A stretch of 64,000 nucleotides of DNA from Odontesthes bonariensis (lineage: Eukaryota; Chordata; Actinopteri; Atheriniformes; Atherinopsidae): positions 24,264,227-24,328,226 of the forward strand of contig NC_134515.1 of assembly GCF_027942865.1 (NCBI RefSeq), in the 5' to 3' direction. Position 1 is the first letter of the stretch; the number at the start of each line of letters is the position of its first letter. The position numbers and the translations under genes are program-made. Under the pieces are notes generated by a model that saw only the letters and a list, made by a program, of their open reading frames with translations, was not told the DNA's origin and ran no database searches. Below, in pieces: positions 11,057 to 23,800 of the stretch.

Positions 11057-14000
11057 ACAGCTGGATAAATTGAACGGAAACTCTTGGTTCCATCACTATA
11101 TCCTCACTCCATTCCACCCACTGATTGCTATCTGACTGCTACTTTTCTAATGCCATAATATTGTTGTGCTTCCGTCTCCTCTTATGTTTAATGACCGTTG
11201 ATTGGAACATTTGTTTAATCAGTTGTTTATCTTGTGTGTAAGTTCTGATATTGAATTAAGTGCATTTGGGTGAGTTTCTATTTACGTGGACGTCATGGAT
11301 TTAGTTGTAAGCCAAACACCCGGCATCACTCTGGGTACATTTAGGTTTTTATGACAAATGCAAATGGGGTGGCCAGTGATTTAGAGAAGGCTTTGCAGCT
11401 ATAGGTGGACATTAAGGGAATAAATAATCCCTAAATTTTACTTTCCAGACCTTAAAGACCAAACAGATTATGATTTTGGGGTAAATCTTTAGTTTTTAAT
11501 ACCATTAAATGTCTCTTCTATTATAACTATTATAAGCTTTAAATAGAAAAGTTTCATAAACTGAGCCAGAAAAAGCAATCTTTTTTTTTCCCTTTTTTTT
11601 TTAATCACAAATCTTTGTATGAAAGCTAAAAATCATCCATATGTTACAATTGTGACAGCCCTAGTGCCGTCGTAAAGTTGACATCTGTGGCGGTGGGTGA
11701 GATATTTCATCCCATTTGTATGGGTTGTTGGGAAATTTACATCCAGACATAAATTTGCTCTTACATATGTTCATGTATTCTGCCCGGTATTCTTTTGTTT
11801 TTATGTACTTGTGTACTTTTATATGCAAAATATAGAAAATAAAGGGGAAAAAAAATCTAATGATATTTCTCTCATCCTGAGCTACACTTTGTTTTTAAGT
11901 TACTGGTTTCAATATTAGCATGTCTGAGTTCGAAGCACCACAGCCGAAGGTTGTAAACTCGCACAGAGCTACTCGCACGGCTGCTTTTGTTGACAAATTA
12001 GTTGTGATATACCCGCTTTAAGAAATAGAACCAAAACAGTACTCGCCCTAATACGTGCTGTTGAAAAACAGGAACAGGTCTACATACAACCCCCTTTAGA
12101 AAGAAGCCAAAGATTTCATATGATGTTGTTACTAAGCACAGGCAGCTGTGCAAAGCGTTTGCGTAAGTAAATTACAGTCCAAAATTGGCAAAATTGTGAT
12201 TTCAATCAGGAACTATTTGGTCGATCTCCACGTAAACAAGATTACAATTCAGACCAGACATTCATTGCCATCTGTTAGTACTTGATGTACTCTGTTCCAA
12301 GAAAACATCTTACTCGTTACAAAAAAAAGGTATTACAATTCTAAACGGAGCCCGTGAAGCCAAGTATGTATTAGATCAGTCTTCTGTCAAAAGACAAATA
12401 TTCCTGTGCGCACAGACTGACTTATTCAGTCAGATCAATGGAAACTTTGCACTGCCAGACTGTCTGGCAGAAAGAGGGAGGGAAGCTTTACAAGAAAGAA
12501 GGAGATTCCGCACAAACTTGACTGCATATCCCCCACCCCCACCCCTGCCTTGATTCTTATGGAAAGTTCGAACATTAGCTAGTCATATTAATACATAAGT
12601 GTAGACATGACATCACTGCTGCAACGATTAACTGATTAGTAGCAGCTGCTGTAGTACTGAGTCATGTGGTTGTGTAACCAGTAGGTTTATATTATGGGCT
12701 AGGAGTTTATAGTAATCTTCAGATTGTTGCTTGCTGCTGTACTATTGGATATTATACATGGGCATATCCTGCTCTGGACAAAGCACATATTGTATAAGAG
12801 AGGGTGAGGACATCTACACAACATACTCATAACAGTGCAAATGAAATATAGAGTGAAGTGTCCCCAGGCCCCCGGGGGCTGAACGTGATAAAAATACTCC
12901 GACCGTGCAACCATCTGCCTTCTTCCTGCGGATAGTCACAGAGGGATGTACTTTATGTACTTTTGTGTTTGTGCGTGTAATTTAGTCTCTGTATTTCTCT
13001 GAGGATGTTTGGCTGTAGTGTGTAAAGATGTGCCAATAAGGGTTAAATTTAAAAAAAGTGCAGAATTTTACTCCAGCATACACCATAATGGCTGATAAAA
13101 AAAAAGATCTGGCCTTTGTCTCTGGTTAGAAATGATATCTGTGAAGCCCTTTCCCTGGCTTCTAGTTCACACTGCTTGGGGGAGCTGCCCGAATTTACTC
13201 TTATTTGTATTGGCTCGGTTGACACTGAAAGTCAAATTGTCCAGATCGCGTCAAGAAGAACATTTTGAGGGAACTGCTGTGGTGTTTTGGGCTTCTGGAC
13301 GATGCGTGGAGAAGGGATTCATTCTGACAACGTTACAAATGCAGCGGCAGAGTTTTTGTTCACTCTCACAAATCTTATTTGGTCAAATGACTTTTAAAAT
13401 GCATTAATCTCTGCAAAGCTACTTACACACACTCACACACACGCAGGCTTGCACTGAATTACTCTGGATAAAGATAGTGGTATCATTACTAAAAGCCATG
13501 ACTCAATACACAGATTTATGTTCAACAACCAGAGTGCGCACCTGCCAGGTAACCTCAGAGCAAAGTTGGAACAGGCTCACTTTTCTTTACATGACCTCCT
13601 GGATAGATGGCCATATCCGCACAGGGACTATAACAAAGCTGTTAATCCTGAAATATTTCTATTTATTCTTTTTTTTTTGTGGTGATTCCCTATCTTTCCA
13701 CAAAATGTCAGTTTCAATCAACTAACTACTCCCACCCCCACTCCATGCTCTAAATTTACAGCCCTCACTTTTTCTCTCAGTCTTAATTTTGTCACTGATC
13801 CCCTCAGCTCTCACCCCCTTGCCTCACCCTGCCTTCCACTGTCAGCTTCATCACATCACGCTCCCTTCACCTTCTTCAGTTCCCCATCTATATTTCTCCC
13901 CTCATACCCATCCTCTCTGTTAGCAACTTTCTTAACTCCTTATTTTTACATTCTCTTCCTGTTTTTTTACTTATCTCCCCATCATCTGGACTCCGTTTCA

Positions 14001-15541
14001 GCCCTCATGCAGCCGTGGTGTTGTGTTAAAAGAATTCAAGTAAAATGGGGGACAAGAAGAAAGAACAGAAATAGGATGGAGGGAATTTAACTGGAGAGTG
14101 CAGACAAGGTGGCTGAGACAGGAAGGAAAATAAACACTGAGGCTACTGTGAGTGGGTGGAGAGTGAGATACAGTGTACGGGCAATTTTATTACTGTACAC
14201 ATTGATGTGTTCAGACGATTATGTCTTTCGCTGAAAACAGTTTCATAAATTGTGGAGATTGTGGTTTGAAATTTTCAAGCTGCAGTTTTTGTACTTGACC
14301 CTTGTTCACACACATACTCAAACACATTTTCCATATACTCACACAGATTACTCACACCTCATACATGTTGGAGTGCAGCTGCAGTGATTTCCCTGAGACC
14401 TCATCATCGTGGCTGTGAATGGATCCGGGGTGAGTCGTATGCAGACGAATGAATTCGCCCATCTGCACTGATTTTCCAATTTCTTTCCCTTGCTGTGTTC
14501 CAGCTGAGGTTTTGATATGATCCTGACTTTGCTCCCAGAGGTTATCTCCCTCTGTGAGTCATAGGTAGAAACTGGTGCGAACAAGGGAGCTTTATGTAAG
14601 TGAGAGAAAAAAAGAAGATGGATGTGAAGGGATGTTACTGGCAGCAGTTTGATTAGATGACGAGTAGAACTGCGTAATCCTCAATGGCTTGGGGGGTTTC
14701 TACAAGTCACCTGGCTCTCTGTCAGTTTCTGGCGTACATGACTCAAACGTAGCTGGCTAGGAAAGTCCTGCTGCTTAGACCAAAAAAATAGAAAAAAAAA
14801 TTATAATCTTCCAGAGAACATTCTATGGCACGAAATGTGAGAACAAAAGTTAAAGTGTCCATCTGCCACCGAATGAAACCATCTGTGACTGCTTTTGGTC
14901 TTTTAGCGTGATCATTTTGATAGTGCAAACTGTTTTAGAACTCAAAAGCTCAGGCTTTGCCTTTGTGTGTGTTCATGTGGGATAGCATATGTGACATGTC
15001 CTCTGAAACCATACACCTGACCACACCCTGTTAGTCCAGTGGTGTCATGCTGTGAAAACTTCGTGGCTTGCCCTCTGTGACTTGCCCTCTGAATCAGCAA
15101 AGTCAGGCTGCAACATGCACCCCTCAAATTACATACGGCCGTAAATACTTTGTGATTTAAACTATTTCACGAGTTAAGCTTTAGCAAACTTTGGAACGGT
15201 GCTTTCAAATTTCCAAGAATAGTAATGTGAATCAACATTAACTGGTTATTGTTTGGCCACCAAACGCAAAAAAAAACTGTGTTTTAGAGTTATATTTTAA
15301 AGGAAAATTTATGGGGGACAATCTTAATTAGCTCGACTCTGGACCATGGCCAACTGATCAGTGATGAATTACGAGAGTATTGTTAACAAATACTGTCCAA
15401 TTGATATATCAATCAGGCTCTAGTGTTGACACATCCATAGTGCTTTATATTTCATGCTTGTTGTTCTCAACAGTGAAAGGATGGTGTGACAGACTGAGAT
15501 TTCCAGCAGGATCATTGCTGCTCACCACTCCAAGGAAGACC

Positions 15542-18500
15542 ATGGCACCCATGTCCCTCCTGTTCCTGGTTTTTCTCCTCTCCTTCATCCATTTTTCAGA
15601 CGCCCAGACCATCATTGGCTCCTCCTCCTTCTCTCCTCTGGACCTTCCTAATGACTCCTTACCTCCACCAACCAAAGACACTATTCAATTCTGGCCCTCT
15701 TTGCCTCCCAGAGGGCGCAGTGATGTGCCGATCAAAGTTACAATCCAGGATAGATTAGCGCCAAGAAATGCCGTGGTACAGGGGCAAAGAATGACCCATC
15801 CAACAACGCAGTTGAGTCCCTCTTTTATATTGGGCCTTTCTACGCAGAATCTTAGCAAAGGACGTATTGTAACCCAACCCACAGCCTCCAGGTCCAGGAC
15901 CGACACAGCTAGTTTAGCATTAAGGAGGGCTATCGCAAGAAACGCTGCTACAAAAGGCTCAACTCCACCTCTGCCCACTCTGCCCTCCTCTGCTGTTGAT
16001 GAGCCTGCAGATGATATGCCAGTGACGGCAGGAAATCCAGAGGAGGGGTCAGACAAAGTGACAGAGGACGGGGATTTACAAGGACTGGGATCAGGCAGAA
16101 CTCCTACAGCGTTGTTAATACAGGAAGAATCACCTGGTCCTCTTCCAACAATCAGCGATGAAATGGCGCAGTATCAGCCGCAGTCACAGACCATGATATC
16201 CAAAATTAAGGACACAAAATCCACACCACTGGACGATCAGACTGTGAAGCCTCACCTTTTTGTGTTGACAACAACCAGTACGACCTCCACAACACTTCAG
16301 CCTGAGACGAGGGCCACACCGTCTCCTGTAGTGACACAGAAATCTCCTCCGACTGAGGAATTAACAGGTAAGAAAAGTTAGGATGAAAGCTTCATGACAA
16401 TAAGAAGTTGAGGTCAGATGTCTCACGATGTCACAATATGTGTTTTCCTCTGATCTCTAGGTAAAGTGGCAGCAAAGAATTATTCTACTGACAGAGTTTA
16501 TGCAAAGCAAGACTCTGCTGCTGCTGTGACATCCCCCCAGCCCACCTCTAACCCTGCCGGCTCTCCTGACAAACAGCCGCAGCCTGCAGGACAACCTGTT
16601 ACAGCCCAGAGTTTGCATCAAAACACTTCAACACCACAAGGGACCCAGACATCTACAACAGGTGTGCTAAATACTACAAAGGAAGCTATTGGGACGTCTT
16701 CCAAGACCACAACTCAAAGCAGCAAAACAGCACAACCAGGAAAGCACACAGCAAGCACCACCGTGCAGTCTTCCAGTACAGGTAAGAAACAAGGATTTTG
16801 TGTTCCATGTTCGACCAGTTTTAGAGCTTCCTTTGTCCTCTGATCATTTAGAGTAGAAATTATTTGTACAGCTGGAGGGTTTTTTTGTTGTTTTTTTACT
16901 GGAAGAATTTGAGGGGGGAAAAAGGCTTCAAAGGAGGGAAAAAAGCAGAGACGCTTTTCCATGGAAAAAAGGGTTGTAGTTGTGTGGGGTAGACGCAGTG
17001 AGCGAGAAAAGTATGAGCAAGAGGGGCGGATAGGATTGCAGCTAAGCAAAAAGATAAAGGACAAGAAGGAAAAAGTAGGGTCTGAAAAAGAGACTGTTGG
17101 GAATATACAGTAGACTGTGGTAGGAGTAAGGTACAGGCACCGAAGAGCAGGGAGTGGGGATGGTAATGAAAAACAGATGCAGAGAGAAAGGGATGAAGGG
17201 AGGGGAGATGAAGAAAAATTTTACGAAGAAGGAAAAGTATGACACATGGGGCATATAAGCAATTCTCTAAGATACCTATATAATAAAATCGTTATGACTT
17301 TTAGACATTCAGACCCTCCTTTAGAGCTCATTTTAAAAGTGCCTGTTAACATAATCACACAGATCTTTGTTGGCATGTACTTTTACAGGCAACTCTACTT
17401 CTGCTCCAAATGTGATTTATTCACTTCAGCCTAATTCAGTTGCCCCTCCATAAACCTTGACATGAGAGGCTAGACTGACACTCATGAGTGATGTGGCAGC
17501 AGCTGCACTAAGTGTAAAATTCAGAACACCGAATAGCCCCAGTTTGTGCCACTCATATCGGGGTTGCCTCAAAAGCACTAGAAAACAGCGTTGAGCTTGA
17601 GATTTATTTCTTTATAGTGGCGGCTAAAACAATACATGGGTAATAGGCTGAAAAGGACATAAACGGTAACTTAAACTGTTTCATACAGGCATCATCAAGG
17701 AGACAATTACAACTCAGAAACTCTGCCAAAGAGCCACAAATTCATTTCTATCGACAGTCAAACTTCCCAGAGGCTCCCTTCTTTCAAGCTCTGGATTTCT
17801 CTCCCAATCAAGCTAACAGAGAGCATGCATGTCCGGAACATAACTTATTGTAATAAGACCTTCCAAATGTAATTTGGCCAAACGGATGCTATTCTGATCA
17901 TGAAGAGTCAGTCTGGTTGACTGCACTTTTTTTAAGACTCCCTTGAAAATTATGCTCCCATGATTGTGTATCGGCCCACGTGTCCCACACCGTGAATAGG
18001 AAATTGAAGTAACCTGGTTTTACTGCTCCACCATTCTTGCTTATTAATACCTTTTAAAGTCAAGCATAGTCTCTTAGTGTGTTAGCGTGTGTTCACGTGT
18101 GTAGCTGGCTCATTAATAGCATAATCACCATGAGATAAAAGAGGATATTTGCTTCACTGAAACACGTGAATTCATATACAGTAAAGCAGTGTAAAGTGGT
18201 GTGTGCTTGAAAGAGAAAACACAAAGGTAGGGGGAAACCTAAGTGTGCCCAGCTGTGCAGTCCAACCAGCACATCTGGAATGTGTCTGGATCGTGTTCCC
18301 GTCAGAAGAGAAAAGTGAGGGGAGGAAGTGAGACATACCTTTATGTAAATAAAGAAGTGTGTCTGTGATCTGTATGCAGTGCTCACCCCACTTTTGTGAG
18401 GCCTGGAGGTGTGTGTGTGTGATTGGAGGGACACAGTGAGGAAGAGAGCAAGGGACGGAAACATATGCAGGAGTGAGCCATTTATCAGTGTGTCAGCTTT

Positions 18501-21500
18501 ATGGGTGTCTTCTGCTGAGTGAAGATGAGCTTAAAACTCCTCCAAGTGGCTGACGATTTGAGTCTTTTACCACCGATCTTGTCATTCCATCGTCTATCAA
18601 GTTTAGATACTTATTGTATAATTTTCCAGAAAATCCGTCAAGATAGATGCACGAAAAGCCACGTCTTAAAGTTAGTTTTACATAGTAAATTGTACCGACT
18701 TGCGTTCTTCTTTGAAGTCATTTAAAAACTGTTGCACTTGGCAGTAATGATGTTATGTGTTTTTATGGTTTGTGTTATCTTGACAGTTGAGTAGCGCAAG
18801 GGATGAATGCGATTGTAATGTTGCTGGATGTTTCCAGGTTATTGGAGGAGGGTAAAGTGTAGTGCCATGAAAAAGAAGCATGTGTGATCATGAGAAATTA
18901 ACAGGCAGTGAGAGGTGTCTTCTTTTATTGTGGTATACTTAAAATCTAACAGAGCTTTATCGGTGCATAGATACGATGTGACACTATGCTCTTATATAAC
19001 AAAGGTGTTGTTGTTAATTACGTAATCAAATCCAATTACGGTACCCAGTCTGATTTTTTTATTGTTAATGTAGTGAGGATGATCAACTTGGAATGGTGTT
19101 CATATAATTTGCGATTTTTGCTCCGTTATTTGTCAAATTTTAGCGTATGATATCACATCCGTACATAACTTCTTGCACAAATGAACACTGTCTGTGGTCT
19201 AACTTTGATCATTCCATTCCAGGCCATGTGTTTTATTATGATTGTACTTTTTGTAGAAATTAACATACCATCCCAACTCTCACAGAGAGGAAAAAGGAAA
19301 CACATTGATGCAAATTTAGTGAGAATTAATACCACTAAGGTTTATGTGTCTTTTTTCTTGGCAAAATCTATAAAGACCTTGAACAGTGTGTCTTGGCCGA
19401 ACTGATTAAGTTACCATCAACATCTGAAAGGGTCAGGTAGTCCTACTTCATGAGTTTTATGGTGAGCTGCAACCCTCTTGTGGCTCTGAATGGTACCTCG
19501 GGTGCTTTTATGTGATCACTTTACCCTTCAGATAAATGGAATGTAGAATCAGTTTGACATATTCGTCTCATGTTTTAAAATGTTTGATAACCAAAACTGT
19601 CTCTTTTTCAGGGGCGTCCTCCCTCCTGACCACAAGCGTTCCTGCCAAAAAACCAAGATTCGGCCCAACGTATCAGGCTGGTGTTGTTCAGAGGAACCGC
19701 TCTCTTTATGTGGAACATCCCCACCAAGCTCCCCACTCCACTTTTAATCCAGCCCCCTCTCCCAGTTCCAACCCCTCCCCTAATGGCACACTTCTTTACT
19801 GGGGTAATTTGAGCCGGACGCTGGCTTTCGCCTGGGAACTGCACGTGTATGGATCAGCAAGCCTCTTTCTCCTCCTGTTTGCTGGAGCTGCTCTCGGCCT
19901 CACACTCTCCCCTGGCACAAATTGTCCTCATCGAGGTGCTCTTGCACTCGCCAATGCTCTGTTGTTCCTGGCTGGAGGCCTTAGAGCAACTCTCTTTTTC
20001 ACTGACCCGTATGGCACAAGAAATTTCCTCCCACGCCCTGCAGTTACTGCCCTCTACAACCTGCCTCTACACCTGTTGGTGTGGACGCAGGCATCCCTGG
20101 CACTGCTTGCATTGAGGGTGGCTGGAGTAAGCGTGTTACCTCCAACTTTGGAGCGCCTTCCTCTGGTAGCTGTTCTGACTGTGTTACAAAGTACACTGCT
20201 GTTAGCTGCTGATCTGCTGTCTCCAGCTCTGTCTCCTGTAGTGCCTGTCACACTACAGGTTCTGTCTCTGTGTTGGGGCCTTGCTCTCTGTTTGGGCTTC
20301 CTCTGCTATGTATTTCCACGTATACGCTGCCCTCCTGTTCCCCACCATGGAGTCCCCGAAGAGTCCAGGAGGAAAACTTGGAGAGGGAGTCAGAGAATAG
20401 GAGTGATTCTGGGGAGAACACTGGCAGTGTGTGCAGTTCTCGGGGCATTGTGTTGTGGGCTGCATGTCCATGCTACCTTGTGGCTCTATGGACTGTTAGG
20501 AGACTGGACACGCTTTAACTGGGGGTGGTGGCTTGTGCACTTCTGGGCCCGACTTCTGGAACTGGCCTGGGGGTTTGCTCTCCTACTTCTAAGTTCCTGG
20601 GTGTTATGGAGGCCAGCAGGGTGCAGGGGAAGGGAGGAAGGAGGACAAGATGGCAGAGCACCAGCAGACCTGCCATCTCCTGGCCAATCTGTAGGCTCTC
20701 CTCAAAGACATACGTGCTGGTCCAAGATAGTCCAAAGCCTGAGGGGGAAGCCCTGCAGAAAGTCTGACAGCAATGGTGTGGGAGGAGCAGGGGATGTGCC
20801 TAACAACTGGGCTGGCCAGGAGCGTCCTGGAGCTGATATCAGCAAGAGTCTTATTAGGAACCAGAACCATGAGCAGAACACAGCTCAGCCACGCTGCGTC
20901 AAAGACAGTAACCACGGACGCAACCACCGGGGCCATACTGCAGAACGGGGCGTATCTGATGGTTCCACTGGCTCGCTGCTGAGACTGCAGACATTGGGTC
21001 AGCCCCCTCAGCGCTCAGTGAGTGGCAGCCTGGATCAATGCAGAGATACTTCATTGTCTTTCTATGAGTTTGATCTGCGGCCCCCCTCCCCCATTGACCT
21101 TACTCGCAGCATTGATGAGGCTCTGCATAGAGAACACCTGCTTGGAGGAGGGAGTCTTTTTTATCCTTTGAACCAACCATCACAGTCACCGTCTCCAGGC
21201 TCAGGAGTCAGCCCGGGGCCCTGGCTCCGCAGGAACAGTGACCCTCAGCTGCTTTCTGAGAGTAGCGATGCCCCAACAGAGTCCTCTATGCCTCTAGGGG
21301 GCAGCATTCTCAGCAGTGTGCCCAGTAGGCAGGTGACTGCTCCCCCTACACCATCCCACCAGGGTCACAGGTGGGCTGGAAATGGAGTAGCAAATGTACC
21401 CTCATCAGTGTCCTGCCCAGTGTCACTTCGTCCCTCCAGAACATCAACGGGGAATCTGGGGGAGGATGGACTGGATGACACACGACCGTTTATCACCCCA

Positions 21501-21614
21501 GACTCTGAGAGGGTGAGAGGGAGCGCTGCAAGGCCAGTGGGGTCGCGCAGTTACCTGGAAGTCAGTCGACATGACGATTCTGGCAGTGTCGGCAGTGAAA
21601 TCATTGACCTTTGA
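15542..21614 (+). CDS. prrt3: proline-rich transmembrane protein 3 (PRRT3)
   Basis: Three coding exons, 15542-16367, 16461-16781 and 19612-21614, are joined in phase 1 to give 1,049 residues. The ATG at 15542 has a strong context (GACCATGG) and opens a signal peptide (MAPMSLLFLVFLLSFIHFSDA). An earlier ATG at 15482 ends at once. Residues of about 25-450 are a Ser/Thr/Pro-rich ectodomain without cysteine motifs. About 460-712 holds seven hydrophobic segments. The cytoplasmic tail is Ser/Pro-rich and contains PPSPIDLTRSIDEALHREH, a block shared by PRRT3 and PRRT4. The cellular function of the family is little known. The choice of PRRT3 over PRRT4 rests on overall fit and on ogg1 next door, as in human 3p25. 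The human protein has a similar length (about 980 residues). Confidence 0.88.
16782..19611 (+). other. last prrt3 intron
   Basis: A 2.8-kb intron bounded by GTAAGA and a polypyrimidine-AG acceptor. It contains a purine-rich stretch (about 16900-17230) and no recognisable gene or mobile element. Confidence 0.75.
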
Positions 21615-23290
21615 ACAGTAACTTACACATCAGGACCAATGACTGCACATTACACACACCCATTTAACAATACTGTTCCAGATCAAGACTTATACAAACA
21701 CTGGCATAAGTTGATCTTAAAACTGCCTAAAATTTACTTTTGAAAGCAGAAATATTTACTGTGCGGAAGTAGAGAGGCCTAAAAGATATCATTTACTTGC
21801 CTTTCACCTTGTTTAAGGCTTTATCAGCCTAGGTTGTAGAACAGGTATCGTCAGCATTTCACTTTAGAAACAAAACTGGGAGATATAGCACAGATAAACA
21901 ACACAGCACATTCAGAGCTATTTCTTATTTCACATTATCTCACTGTCTTTTTTTTTCTTCCATGTTATACTGTTATACCTTCAAGTACACTGGGACCAGA
22001 CAAACATTTCACAAGAAAGGCTTAATAGCAGATCTGTGCTTGTGATGTGCTTGAGATTTGTGACAGTGATAAATTTCATCCTCTTAATGTGTAAAATACA
22101 TAAAATTGGTTCAGATGTTCAAAAATGTGATTCTGAGTGTCTGTAAGGTCCCACTTCTACCGTTTCTGTGAGAGAAAGGTGTCTGCATGTCATTGGTCGG
22201 GAATTTAGTTGCTTTCATAGTTTATTTGGTTTGATTTTGTGATATAAAGACGTGCCATACATTGTCACGGCCAGTTTCTGTGCCGTTTCCTCTCCAACAT
22301 CTTAGCATTTGTATCAAAGTGACTCATCTGCAGATTACAGTACGTCTAGACCCGTATCTTATTGCTGCTGTTGTGGTTGTCCAATTTGCCTTGTACGTTA
22401 AAGCCAGTTACTTAACGATACAGGCAGTAAGTAACAGCCAGAGACAGCAGTCACATGCTTTTATATCAAACTGCTGCTAAGAATATGCCTGTTTGATGAA
22501 ATTGTCCAATGTTAACATGAACTTCATCTGTGAGTTTAATGCATTTTGTTATGTTAAGTCCCTGCAGGACTAAAGCTTTTGCTAACAATAATCTTGCATA
22601 ATTGATGCCTCTGAGTGCATTTTTGCATAATCTGACCCAGAATATTAAACGTATCAGTTGCATTGAACCAGATCAAGTTGTTTGGTATGTAAATATGTGC
22701 TGCAACACTCAAGACTGGCTTGGCATTAGCCTCACATATTACAGAGCACTTAACTGAACTCCAGACTGAAGTATTTTACGACCCAAGAGGAAGGTATATC
22801 AAATATGATGTATAAGTAATGTAAATACGATTATTTTTGATGTTCATTAATAAAGGTGTATTTGAACCATAGTCATAGTTGTTACTGTGAAAGACAATCT
22901 AAAGTGGTACTGCTTATGTGTCGAAGCTGTGCAAACAGTTTTGCTATTGGCGTCGGATTGTGACCTGTTCAGGACATGAAGAGCTGTGACAGCTGATACT
23001 TGACAGCAGACGCTGCGTCAAGGACTTTCTGGGCTGTGCTCAGGATTGTGAGAATGATATGAGTTTTTACTAAATGTATTGTTCTATGTATAATGGATTT
23101 CAATTTCTGCTTTGTTTACTTTTGTGAAATGATATGAAGGGTTTTTGAGCAAAAAGCTTTTGTGCATCCATATTTTGAGTATTGATTAACTGCAAACTTT
23201 CCCTGATCCTAAAAATAGTGCCGTGGTTGCCTCCTGAGCCATGCATTTTTAAAAGTTGTTTGAAACATCCATTATTAAAAGAGGGGGAGG

Positions 23291-23321
<31 letters not shown>

Positions 23322-23722
23322 AAGGTGGATAAATACAATTTGGATTGAAACTTCAATACCAATACCTCTGTTCCTGTTTGGAGTAAGTCAGTTACTAGCT
23401 TCTTTGTTACCTCCGGGTGACTTGGAGTACCTCCCTGTGATGAGAGATGCTTGACTTGCTTAGTATTTACAGTGTAATTGCCTTTTTTTGCTGTCCACAT
23501 TCCAATTAACTTCTTTGATTTCCTTTTCCCTACACAAAAACCTGCTTTACAACATAGACATGTGGTTCCTCCAGCACCTGTAGTGTTGTCTCACAAAGTC
23601 TTGACAATTTGCAGAAGTACAGTGTTAGTTTTGCGAGGTTTACTTTGCGCATTGAACTTTTGTCCATGTTTTTCTTGCTGCATTTCATGTCTGTTTCAAA
23701 TAAAAACTTGGAAACTCGACCT
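21615..23722 (+). other. prrt3 3' UTR and intergenic DNA
   Basis: The likely prrt3 3' UTR runs to an AATAAA at 22849-22854. Beyond it lies a 27-base A run at 23291-23317 and nothing else recognisable. A second AATAAA (23699-23704, +) is available as a distal signal. On the other strand TTTATT at 23723-23728 reads AATAAA for the sulfotransferase gene that ends at 23801. Confidence 0.55.
22849..22854 (+). terminator. likely prrt3 polyadenylation signal
   Basis: A canonical AATAAA about 1.2 kb after the stop codon, with no earlier perfect hexamer noticed. Confidence 0.5.
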
Positions 23723-23728
23723 TTTATT
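23723..23728 (-). terminator. likely polyadenylation signal of sulfotransferase copy A
   Basis: AATAAA on the minus strand, about 75 bases after the stop codon at 23801-23803. Confidence 0.5.
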
Positions 23729-23800
23729 GTAATGATCATTTTTCAAAAATATCCGTCATGTCTTTCGTATGATGGACAGGATTCGTTGGAAAATGACCAA

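Larger units (their letters stand above)
7939..15473 (+). other. prrt3 first intron (putative), mostly featureless
   Basis: About 7.5 kb between the putative 5' UTR exon and the first coding exon. It holds a G27 tract, a TA microsatellite, a CA-rich patch near 13425-13443 and a probable interspersed repeat at about 10795-10975. Open frames in it lack domain resemblance. Confidence 0.45.
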
